From Candidatus Geocrenenecus arthurdayi (GTDB taxonomy: Archaea > Thermoproteota > Nitrososphaeria_A > Caldarchaeales > Wolframiiraptoraceae), in the NCBI GenBank assembly GCA_023539395.1, contig JAKCEX010000009.1:1-38647 (forward strand): a stretch of 38,647 bases of DNA. Direction: 5' to 3'. The notes under the pieces are model-generated. The model worked only from the letters and a program-made list of their open reading frames with translations, was not told the origin of the DNA and searched no databases. Position 1 is the first letter of the stretch; each line of letters begins with the position of its first letter. Below, in pieces: positions 26,094 to 32,753 of the stretch. A program made the position numbers and the translations under genes.

Positions 26094-26363
26094 TTGGCTA
26101 AAGCCATGGTTATAGTAGGAAAGAAGCCTAAGATGAGATATGTTACAGCATGCATAACCTTATTTAATAAGGGTGAGAAAGAGATTCTGCTTAGAGCTAG
26201 GGGGAGAAGTATTACTAACTGTATTGATGTTGCTTTCCTACTTAAGAAGAGCTTCTATTCAAATCTAGAAATAAAGAACATAGCTATAGGATATGATGAA
26301 GCTGAATTAGATGGGAATAGGAGAAGATATGTAAGCTTTATTGAAATACTAATATCTAGATAG
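26094..26363 (+). CDS. albA: Alba DNA/RNA-binding chromatin protein
   Basis: 89-residue Alba fold: 'VIVGKKPKMRYVTACI' includes the DNA-contacting lysine loop, then 'KEILLRARGRSITNCIDVAFLLKKSF' and the final 'VSFIEILIS' strand. Binds DNA and RNA as a dimer. It differs from the consensus GKKPVMNYVLA at Val-to-Lys, Asn-to-Arg. Start TTG 26094. It precedes the aminotransferase-fold gene by 82 bases. Confidence 0.9.
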   Translation: MAKAMVIVGKKPKMRYVTACITLFNKGEKEILLRARGRSITNCIDVAFLLKKSFYSNLEIKNIAIGYDEAELDGNRRRYVSFIEILISR

Positions 26364-26445
26364 CTTAAAAGATGCGGACTCTCTATTGATCAATACGGAA
26401 TCATCAAACAGCTAAACAGTTATAGAGTGAGATGAGAATGAATAA

Positions 26446-27780
26446 TTGAGTGAAATGTCTGGAGGCAATAACAGAACATCTATGAGCATCTTTTCAGGAG
26501 AAGCTGTAGAGATATTAGAGAAAGCTTGTAAAATCTTTTCCCGTTCATTTCAGCCTCTATATCCCTTGATTGTTAAACAAGTAAGTGAAGGAACAGTAAT
26601 AGACGTTAATGAGAATAAGTACATAGATTTTACATCTGGAGGAGGAAACCTACTACTAGGTGGGAACCACCCGAAAATTACTGAAGCTATCACAAGACTC
26701 ATAGAGCAGAGGAACCTCTTCACTTTCCAGAAATCATATAGCAGAGACTTTGTAGAATTTATAGAAGAACTATTAAGAATATCCCCTCTAAAAGGTGATG
26801 CGAGAGCATTAATAGTTGATTCTAGATCTGAAGCTGTAGAGGCTGCTATTAGAGTAGCTAGGCTATATACTGGGAGAAGATTAATAATAGGATTCACAGG
26901 TTCATATCATGGTTTAACTCTCGGAGCCCAATCTATATCAACCGATATACCTACTAGATGGAAGAGATTTGAAGAAGCTCCAGGCTTCGTAAAAATCCCC
27001 TACCCAGATTGTTCAAGATGCTTCCTTCATCGTAAAAGAACCGAGTGTAGAATAGACTGCCTAGATTACCTTGAATATATGCTTACGCTTGGTATCCTAG
27101 AGAATACTGCTGCAATAATCCTACAACCATTGAGAAGCGATGGTGTCTCCCCTCCTGAAGAATATCTTAAGAATCTTAGAGATTTCTGTAAAGAAAATAA
27201 GATACTATTAGTCGTGGATGAATCAATATCTGCTCCTGCTAGAACAGGTAGATGGTTTACCCTAGATTACTACGATGTAGATACTGATTGTTTAATCTTA
27301 GCTTCACAAATCTCTCAAGGATACCCGATTGGAGTCTTTCTATCTAAGAGTAGATTACTCGACTTAGAACCAAATTATATTGAACCAGAAGTTGGAGGAA
27401 ACATCCTTACAATAACTATAGCTTCAAGAGTCTTAGAGATATTGAAGAATGAAGGATTGATTGAACGTGCTGAAAGAATTGGTAGACTGATAAAGAAGAG
27501 GCTTGAAGAGCTTAGAGGAGAGCTTGAATTCATTTCTAGAATAAATGGAAGAGGAATGTATATAGGGTTTGAGCTATTGAAAGAAGATAAACCATCTAGA
27601 ATCCTCGGAAGAGAGCTTGTAAAAGAATGTTTTAGAAGCGGGCTGCTACTCAAGATAGATAGAGAATCAACTATTGTAATATCTCCTTCACTGAATATAG
27701 GAGAAGAATTACTGGAGGAGGGTTTAGAGATCCTAGACGCTAAGCTAAGAGAATTGTACAGGGCTAGGACAAGATTCTAG
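26446..27780 (+). CDS. Class III aminotransferase-fold protein lacking the PLP lysine (probable pseudoenzyme)
   Basis: The 444-residue sequence aligns by eye with 4-aminobutyrate/acetylornithine aminotransferases throughout ('YIDFTSGGGNLLLGGNHPKI', 'TGSYHGLTLGAQS', CxxC/CxxxC insertion at 189-205, 'VVDES', 'ARTGRWF', 'GYPIGVFLSK'). However the usual catalytic Lys before GG(Y/F)P is Ser287 (ILASQISQGYP). Other active-site motifs are also changed: SG(S/T)EA reads SRSEA (126-130), EPIQGEGG reads QPLRSDG, DEVQTG reads DESISA, TFGGNP reads EVGGNI. Asp258, which would hold the PLP ring nitrogen, remains. The frame is intact, so it is a conserved non-catalytic or repurposed protein rather than a decayed gene. 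TTG 26446 or ATG 26455 may be the start. Confidence 0.82.
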   Translation: MSEMSGGNNRTSMSIFSGEAVEILEKACKIFSRSFQPLYPLIVKQVSEGTVIDVNENKYIDFTSGGGNLLLGGNHPKITEAITRLIEQRNLFTFQKSYSRDFVEFIEELLRISPLKGDARALIVDSRSEAVEAAIRVARLYTGRRLIIGFTGSYHGLTLGAQSISTDIPTRWKRFEEAPGFVKIPYPDCSRCFLHRKRTECRIDCLDYLEYMLTLGILENTAAIILQPLRSDGVSPPEEYLKNLRDFCKENKILLVVDESISAPARTGRWFTLDYYDVDTDCLILASQISQGYPIGVFLSKSRLLDLEPNYIEPEVGGNILTITIASRVLEILKNEGLIERAERIGRLIKKRLEELRGELEFISRINGRGMYIGFELLKEDKPSRILGRELVKECFRSGLLLKIDRESTIVISPSLNIGEELLEEGLEILDAKLRELYRARTRF

Positions 27781-27791
27781 TTTGCTATATT

Positions 27792-28070
27792 CTAGCGTGT
27801 TATCTCAAGCTTTTTTAATCTAATACCCTCTCTGTGGATAGCATAACTGCATTCTTTACAGACAAGCTTAAGAGTCTGCTTCTGAGTAGTCTTAGACTTC
27901 TTACGTTGGAGAGGATATTTCTGTCCACCGTATCCATGTAGTTCCCTCTCATGTCTACGTGCACCTGCAGCTAAAGCTCTATCCTTACCCTTCTTGTATA
28001 AAGTCACCTTATGCTCAGTATATCTACGGCATTTCGGGCAGTAAGTATTAATTGTTTCAGGGATTTTCAT
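27792..28070 (-). CDS. rpl44e: Large ribosomal subunit protein eL42 (L44e)
   Basis: 92 residues: 'MKIPETINTYCPKCRRYTEH' and 'LVCKECSYAIHREG' provide the four-Cys zinc site, with the basic 'GARRHERELHGYGGQKYPLQ' middle contacting the E-site tRNA end. Start ATG 28070; an AT-rich 18-base palindrome about 28 bases upstream supplies its TATA element. The usual neighbour S27e is not seen. Confidence 0.95.
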   Translation of the reverse strand: MKIPETINTYCPKCRRYTEHKVTLYKKGKDRALAAGARRHERELHGYGGQKYPLQRKKSKTTQKQTLKLVCKECSYAIHREGIRLKKLEITR

Positions 28071-28097
28071 ACTGAAAACAAATGTAAGTCGCTAATT

Positions 28098-28115
28098 ATT
28101 AAATTATAATTTAAT
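28098..28115. promoter_or_regulatory. Perfect 18-base AT-only palindrome at the L44e promoter
   Basis: ATTAAATTATAATTTAAT reads identically on both strands and lies centred 36 bases upstream of the L44e start, the expected TATA position. Symmetry would allow TBP to direct transcription either way. Confidence 0.5.
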
Positions 28116-28123
28116 GTAACCTC

Positions 28124-28219
28124 TACTAGGTCATGTATGGTGGATTTGCTTATAGGCTCCAACGCTGGGCTTAGGTCCTTGGATACCTTCCTACAGCTGC
28201 TATGAAACTGGTACTCCAA
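28124..28219 (-). pseudogene. Transposase N-terminal (helix-turn-helix) fragment
   Basis: In minus frame from TTG 28219 the sequence reads LEYQFHSSCRKVSKDL then SPALEPISKSTIHDLVE, resembling the helix-turn-helix region 'SLRKVS..LS..EPISHSTV..WV' of DDE (IS6/IS240-like) archaeal transposases. A TGA precedes it and similarity ends near 28124, where the frame runs into the L44e promoter. It lies in the 182-base gap 28071-28252, which has a higher GC content than its surroundings. Only about 32 residues support this, so the family is not fixed. Confidence 0.45.
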
Positions 28220-28252
28220 GATAGCTCAAACCTTGACTTCCTTACTTTCTTA

Positions 28253-28723
28253 TTACTGAATCCAGAGATGATTCTCATCTCTTACGGCTCTGATAAACTT
28301 TTCAAGAATAGCTTTAGCTTTAGGTTTCATCTCCTCGGGTAGATGGGGGTCGTTCTCCAATACTATTTTCTGCAGCCTAATCCTACTTTTAACCCAAGCA
28401 TAGTCTTTCATTCGTAATGCATACTCAAGTTCTTTCTCAAGTGCTCTGAAATGAGCAGCATAAATAATAGACTTAGGTGAGTCTACGATTACCCGCGTAT
28501 CAATCGTTCTCCCCATTTTCTTCAATTCATTTACTTCTACTACTTCATGAATTAAGAGATAGTCATTTCCTAGAACCTCCTTTAAAGTGATTGTATCGCC
28601 TGAGAAAGTCTCTCCGGACATATAATCGAAGAATTCTTTAGCTGATAACTCTCCCACAAAATAATTAATGGATTCAAGCATCTTCTTAGCTATCTTAACT
28701 TTATTCTCAATTTCCGCTAACAT
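28253..28723 (-). CDS. Conserved-looking hypothetical protein, charged and helical (156 aa)
   Basis: No family recognised. ATG 28723 follows GGTAAGG and is preferred over TTG 28762, giving 156 residues. The N-terminal 40 residues are helical ('IENKVKIAKKMLESINYFVG'), followed by 'EFFDYMSGETFSGDTITLKE', 'LLIHEVVEVNELKKMG', a likely strand 'TRVIVDSPKSIIYAAHFRALEKELEYAL' and a Glu/Lys/Pro-rich end. 'IHEVVE' and 'VYAAHF..LEKEL' recall histidine-containing four-helix or metal proteins but are not diagnostic. Sits alone between a transposase fragment and the HEPN-MNT gene, with its own promoter region. Confidence 0.55.
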   Translation of the reverse strand: MLAEIENKVKIAKKMLESINYFVGELSAKEFFDYMSGETFSGDTITLKEVLGNDYLLIHEVVEVNELKKMGRTIDTRVIVDSPKSIIYAAHFRALEKELEYALRMKDYAWVKSRIRLQKIVLENDPHLPEEMKPKAKAILEKFIRAVRDENHLWIQ

Positions 28724-28835
28724 CAACCTTACCCTTCGGCAACAGCTGTTTGTTCTTGCCAACTTTACTTAAGGTTTTCCTTTTTCATGTTTGAGGTGAT
28801 TCTGTTTATTCTTTCCACTTTAACAAGCGTTAGAA

Positions 28836-29012
28836 GTTTATAAATCCAGTTACCCAGGTTCTATTGTGCTACCACTAAGAAATTCTTTACAAGCATTTAT
28901 CGAAGGGATTAATTGGGCATCGTGGGGAGAAGAAACTTCCTGTTACCAACGATAATATTAGAAAGTTATCTACAATGGGTGTATTAAAGAAACTTGAAAA
29001 GATGAAGAAGTA
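28836..29012 (+). other. Promoter plus frame-broken small coding remnant facing HEPN-MNT
   Basis: AGTTTATAAATCC at 28836-28848 is a strong TATA element placed 25 bases before GTG 28866, which begins MLPLRNSLQAFIEGINWASW and stops at TAA after 29 codons. A second frame from about 28879 carries 'GHRGEKKLPVTNDNIRKLST' and 'MGVLKKLEKMKK' to TAA 29012. Joined by a one-base shift they would form a ~50-residue basic protein. It is antisense to the last ~40 residues of the HEPN-MNT frame. Confidence 0.3.
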
Positions 29013-29792
29013 AAAGCTTTGGAGCTGGAGTATCGCTCTATATCTCAACTCGAAGAGCTGTACTGGGTCATCTATGATTATAGGTACTCCGTCTAGCGCT
29101 TCTAATACATGTTCTGGTGGTAGCATATCAATGCACACTATGTCTATGTTTTCCTCGGGAACTCCAAGAGCTTTTGCAGCATCCACTATTAGCTCTCCAA
29201 GCTTGTATAAGTCGCACTGCGGCTTCATAAGAACTGCTATATCATAGTCTCCCTTAAGGGTGTAGCCCTTTGTCCTACCTCCATAGAGAAAAGCAAGGAC
29301 AACTCTACTGCTCAATGCACTCCTAAGCTTCTCAACCACCTCTGCAACATCCTCAATAGGGGGATCGGTAGGCTTTTCCTTAATACCCCTTAATACTGTA
29401 GATACTATTCTAGGTGCATCCACTTTTAAACGTTTTGCAAACTCATCAACTTTGCCTCTATTAACAGCGGCATAGGCATGCACAAGAACATTTCTTAAGC
29501 CGGCCATAGACTTCAGCAACTCGGCCTCATCATCGCCTACAACGCCAGATTCCCTCAAAGTATAGCCTATCTCTGAATATGCCTTTGGTCTCTCCCATCC
29601 AAGTGCAATGATAATCATTAGACATAGATCTAGAATTGACTGAATAATTAGTTGAACAAGCTTTTCAATACCTCTATAACTCTTCTCAGCTTCTAACTCT
29701 GTTACAAGCTCCTCTACTAGGTTAGCCTGCCTCTTAACCCTCTCTAATACATCCATGAGTACACACCAATTAGCAACCCTACCTTTAATCAC
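28887..29792 (-). CDS. Single-chain HEPN (HepT-like) - MNT nucleotidyltransferase fusion
   Basis: Residues about 13-135 are a DUF86/HepT-type HEPN domain with RNVLVHAY (R100-x4-H105-x-Y107), the RNase motif plus the tyrosine that partner MntA modifies by AMP transfer. Residues about 150-258 are an MNT domain: 'FLYGGRTKGYTLKGDYDIAVL' has the DxD (D182, D184) with the usual GS as GG, and a third acidic 'NIDIVCID'. In toxin-antitoxin pairs HepT and MntA are separate; here one frame holds both, toxin first, so toxin and neutraliser are covalently linked. The last ~40 residues (from 'QSFYFFIF') look like read-through into another gene's antisense. ATG 29756 is an alternative start. Confidence 0.8.
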   Translation of the reverse strand: MIKGRVANWCVLMDVLERVKRQANLVEELVTELEAEKSYRGIEKLVQLIIQSILDLCLMIIIALGWERPKAYSEIGYTLRESGVVGDDEAELLKSMAGLRNVLVHAYAAVNRGKVDEFAKRLKVDAPRIVSTVLRGIKEKPTDPPIEDVAEVVEKLRSALSSRVVLAFLYGGRTKGYTLKGDYDIAVLMKPQCDLYKLGELIVDAAKALGVPEENIDIVCIDMLPPEHVLEALDGVPIIIDDPVQLFELRYRAILQLQSFYFFIFSSFFNTPIVDNFLILSLVTGSFFSPRCPINPFDKCL

Positions 29793-29820
29793 TATTAAAA
29801 CTTACTTAAATCTGAATTTT

Positions 29821-29979
29821 TTATACAGGATATGTAAGTCTTGCGTATTTTCTGTATATCGGCATTTCGTATATTAGATGGAGGAAGATTCTCGTTTCAA
29901 TATAATCTCTCTTAGCCTCTTCTGCAAATTCATCATAATATCCAAAATGAAAAACTTCTTCTAATGTGAAGTATTCATT
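29821..29979 (-). pseudogene. Orphan coding remnant without start, downstream of hemerythrin
   Basis: The minus frame from 29979 to TAA 29821 encodes 52 residues (EYFTLEEVFHFGYYDEFAEE, AKRDYIETRIFLHLIYEMPI, YRKYARLTYPV) of protein-like composition, in phase with the hemerythrin gene but separated by its TAA and a second TAA (29980-29982). No ATG, GTG or TTG precedes it. Likely the 3' end of a lost gene. The 193-base gap 29793-29985 holds nothing else clear. Confidence 0.4.
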
Positions 29980-29985
29980 TTAAAA

Positions 29986-30540
29986 TTAGACGTGTGCATA
30001 GGCTTCTACAAGTCTTCTCAATACTCTAAGTTGTTTCTCATGTTCTTCTCCTATTTCTTTTTCTTCAAATACTCTAAATTTCTCCATAATCTCTACTTGA
30101 TATTCGACAGGAATATATTGGTCGGCCAAATTAAATAGAATATTATCTTCCTTCCAGATATGTTGTTCAAGAAGTGAAATGTAGTTTCTAGCATTTTCAA
30201 TGAATTCCTCTAGAGCATTAGGAGAGCCACCTCTATATTCTTCAACTGCTTTATTCATAGCTTTAACATATCTCCTACCTTCTTCATGTTCCAATAACAT
30301 AACACCTATAGGACCACCATATCGTGGTATACCAGCATTCTCTAGGGCTGGAAATAAAATACTTTCTTCTTTTCCATGATGACACTTATCTGCAAATATC
30401 CTGATAAAATTCAGTATATCTACCAAATCTTCAATGGAGACATTCTGCTCTAAAGCAGCTTTCTCAACAATCTTATCTAAAACTGATAGCATCTCTTTAA
30501 TTTCTAAATGTTCATTCTTTAAAACATCCGTAGGCTTCAT
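29986..30540 (-). CDS. Hemerythrin-like HHE domain protein
   Basis: Four-helix HHE domain of 184 residues with the metal-ligand pattern: 'LKNEHLEI' (first His), 'KCHHGKEESILFPAL' (His-His-x-x-Glu), 'LLEHEEGRRYV' and 'LLEQHIWKEDNILF' (His, Glu), as in non-heme diiron hemerythrins that bind O2 or NO, or sense iron/redox. The C-terminal helix 'EKFRVFEEKEIGEEHEKQLR' extends past the core. ATG 30540 is chosen over upstream TTG 30552. It is divergent from the MBL hydrolase gene, which may share an oxygen or thiol stress role (inference). Confidence 0.88.
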   Translation of the reverse strand: MKPTDVLKNEHLEIKEMLSVLDKIVEKAALEQNVSIEDLVDILNFIRIFADKCHHGKEESILFPALENAGIPRYGGPIGVMLLEHEEGRRYVKAMNKAVEEYRGGSPNALEEFIENARNYISLLEQHIWKEDNILFNLADQYIPVEYQVEIMEKFRVFEEKEIGEEHEKQLRVLRRLVEAYAHV

Positions 30541-30611
30541 ATACAATCTCAAATCCAGACCTAAACTTTTAAGATTTAAACCTCATATAATAACAAATTT
30601 TTAAGTGATCC

Positions 30612-30623
30612 AGAATCGATTCT
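30612..30623. repeat. 12-base palindrome in the hemerythrin/MBL intergenic region
   Basis: AGAATCGATTCT is a perfect palindrome 72 bases upstream of the hemerythrin start and 121 bases upstream of the MBL start; candidate operator for either. Nothing else is apparent between 30541 and 30743 except a TATA element near 30699 for the MBL gene. Confidence 0.3.
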
Positions 30624-30743
30624 TCTATTAAAGATACGTCCTTAGAATCTAAAGGGAATGTTTTCAGAGTATGTTAGAGTAGATCCGTAAATAGGTAGGA
30701 TATAAATTCTATGAAGGCGTTTAATTTTTTAGAAGTGGTGGTT

Positions 30744-31400
30744 ATGTTATTAATTGAAAGAATCGTAGTCGGCCCATTAATGAGTAATGTATACCTCGTA
30801 TTTGACAACATTACAGAAGAAGGAATATTGATAGATGCTGGAGATGATCCAGATAAGATAATCAAAATAATTGAAAAGAATAATGTTGAAGTAAAGAGGG
30901 TATACCTAACTCATGGGCACTTCGACCACGTATTAGCTATAAGAGAACTTAAAGATTACCTAGAATGCAGATTCTACATACATCAAGATGACCTACCAAT
31001 ACTCGAAAGAGCTGCAGAGTCCTGTAAGAAGCTACTGGGAAGAGAATGTAGTAATCCACCTAGTCCAGATGGATATGTTAAAGATGGGGATGAGATTACC
31101 ATTGGAGAAAATAAAATTAAAGTATTGCATACGCCAGGTCATACACCTGGTAGCGTATCCTATTTAACGGATGATTCAGTATTCACAGGAGATACACTCT
31201 TCGCTGGAGCTATCGGTAGACATGACTTCCCTGGAGGAAGCTTAGATCAGCTCCTTAATTCACTAAATAAATTATTAAGCCTCCCAGATAATTACTCAGT
31301 ATATCCTGGGCATGGCCCCTCAACAACTATTGGTGTAGAGAAAATCTATAATCCATTCATAGGTTTGAGGGGATTATATAGAGAAAGCAAGAAAAGATAG
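30744..31400 (+). CDS. MBL-fold hydrolase, glyoxalase II-like
   Basis: Dimetal hydrolase of 218 residues. 'IDAGDDPDKI', 'LTHGHFDHVLAIREL' (HxHxDH), 'HTPGHTPGSVSYL' (second His), 'VFTGDTLFAGAIGRHDFPGG' (bridging Asp) and 'YPGHGP' (last His) follow the glyoxalase II/persulfide dioxygenase order. Physiological substrate (a hydroxyacyl-thioester or persulfide) is not resolvable. ATG 30744 with GTGGTGG before it is preferred to ATG 30711; TATA GGATATAAATTC at 30698-30709 agrees. Confidence 0.9.
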   Translation: MLLIERIVVGPLMSNVYLVFDNITEEGILIDAGDDPDKIIKIIEKNNVEVKRVYLTHGHFDHVLAIRELKDYLECRFYIHQDDLPILERAAESCKKLLGRECSNPPSPDGYVKDGDEITIGENKIKVLHTPGHTPGSVSYLTDDSVFTGDTLFAGAIGRHDFPGGSLDQLLNSLNKLLSLPDNYSVYPGHGPSTTIGVEKIYNPFIGLRGLYRESKKR

Positions 31401-31437
31401 TATAAGTTTATATGATGAGAGAACAGGGAGAGAAGTG

Positions 31438-31581
31438 ATGGGTCTCTCAAAATTATTGAGAAGATTTATTGTAATGCTTCTTGCAGGTATATGGTTATCT
31501 ATTAACTGGAACCTCGTATATGATTATTCAGCGGTAATCGTTGCAGGCTTTCTAACATACTTACTATGTGAATTGTACTAG
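31438..31581 (+). CDS. Small two-span membrane protein (47 aa), unknown
   Basis: ATG 31438 with GGGAGAG before it gives 47 residues: a basic head MGLSKLLRRF, a hydrophobic segment IVMLLAGIWLSI, the turn NWNLVYDYS, and a second hydrophobic segment AVIVAGFLTYLLCELY. It lies between the MBL and MFS genes, 37 bases after the former and 26 before the latter. Too short for family assignment. Confidence 0.5.
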   Translation: MGLSKLLRRFIVMLLAGIWLSINWNLVYDYSAVIVAGFLTYLLCELY

Positions 31582-31606
31582 CTAGTAAACTATATGAATC
31601 CATGGT

Positions 31607-32749
31607 GTGGAGAGACTATTCTTGAGAAACATATCTTCACTTGAATTAAAACTGCATACTTCAGCTTTCATAATAGGTCTCGGATTATCTGCTCCAGCTT
31701 ATTTTATCCCTATATTTCTCCAAGAACTAGGAGCAAGCTATACCCTAATCGGTATCATGGGGAGCATTAGGTCAACACCATACGCTCTTCTACCAATCTT
31801 TACAGGTTTTATCATGAGCAGATACGATATGAGGAAACTATACGTTCTCAGTTCAATTCTATCATTAATAGGCTTCACCCTCTTATCAATCTCTCAAAGC
31901 TATTTAGAGATAGGTTTGGCTAACTTTCTACTAGGTGTATCAATGGTATTCTATTGGCCTATAGCTGAATCCATTATTGCTGAATTCTTCCCAGAAGATT
32001 TGAGGTGGAAAGTATATTCTAGTTTTTCTGCTTCATGGTCTACAGCATACTTCATCGGACCCATAGTAGGAGGAGTATTAGCTGAGCTAGCTAACCTAAG
32101 AACTTTATTTAGTATTTCAGGAATTATATGTGGAGTAGCTGCACCGTTGATTTACCTTATGGGTGAGTTACGCCTAAAAAACATTGATAGGATAGGGTTT
32201 AAAGGAGGAAAATTAATCCATATGTGGTCTCTCTATGTTATGGTCTTTCTTTTTACGATCGGTATGGCATGTCTCATTCTTCTTGCCCCCTCATACTTCT
32301 ATGAAGCTGGATGGAGCAACTTGATGGTTGGTACGGTCTTCACGGTGTTCGGAATGACCAGGACTATCGCGTATGTTCTATTAAGTAAGTTTAAAAAGAT
32401 AGATGAAGCTAGAATCATGACTCTATCAATAACAATACAATCAATAGCGATATTCTTACTAATCTACACTCGTCCAGAAATAATATTTCCAATATTAGCT
32501 CTCGCAGGACTTATCAATGGAGCATACTTTGTCGCATCATTCAGCGTTATTAGTAAGAAAGTTCAGGCAGGATACAGAAGTATCTCAATTGGCTTTCTTG
32601 AGAGTATAATAGGATTAGGATTTATTATTGGACCAGCATTTATTGGTTTACTTCTAGACTATCTGAATGTATGGATAGCTTTCACTATAACATCTCTAGT
32701 AATCTTATCAGCTTTACCAATACTGTTTTTCTCTAAGAATATTAGGTAA
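31607..32749 (+). CDS. Major facilitator superfamily transporter
   Basis: A 380-residue membrane protein with roughly 11-12 spans. Loop 2-3 reads 'TGFIMSRYDMRKLYVLSSIL' (degenerate MFS G-x-x-x-D-R-x-G-R/K-R), 'VSMVFYWPIAESIIAEFFPE' and 'WSTAYFIGPIVGGVLAELAN' are typical helix 4-5 motifs, and the second half repeats the pattern. Substrate unknown. Start GTG 31607. Convergent with the PhoU-like gene, 4 bases apart. Confidence 0.85.
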   Translation: MERLFLRNISSLELKLHTSAFIIGLGLSAPAYFIPIFLQELGASYTLIGIMGSIRSTPYALLPIFTGFIMSRYDMRKLYVLSSILSLIGFTLLSISQSYLEIGLANFLLGVSMVFYWPIAESIIAEFFPEDLRWKVYSSFSASWSTAYFIGPIVGGVLAELANLRTLFSISGIICGVAAPLIYLMGELRLKNIDRIGFKGGKLIHMWSLYVMVFLFTIGMACLILLAPSYFYEAGWSNLMVGTVFTVFGMTRTIAYVLLSKFKKIDEARIMTLSITIQSIAIFLLIYTRPEIIFPILALAGLINGAYFVASFSVISKKVQAGYRSISIGFLESIIGLGFIIGPAFIGLLLDYLNVWIAFTITSLVILSALPILFFSKNIR

Positions 32750-32753
32750 TTCT

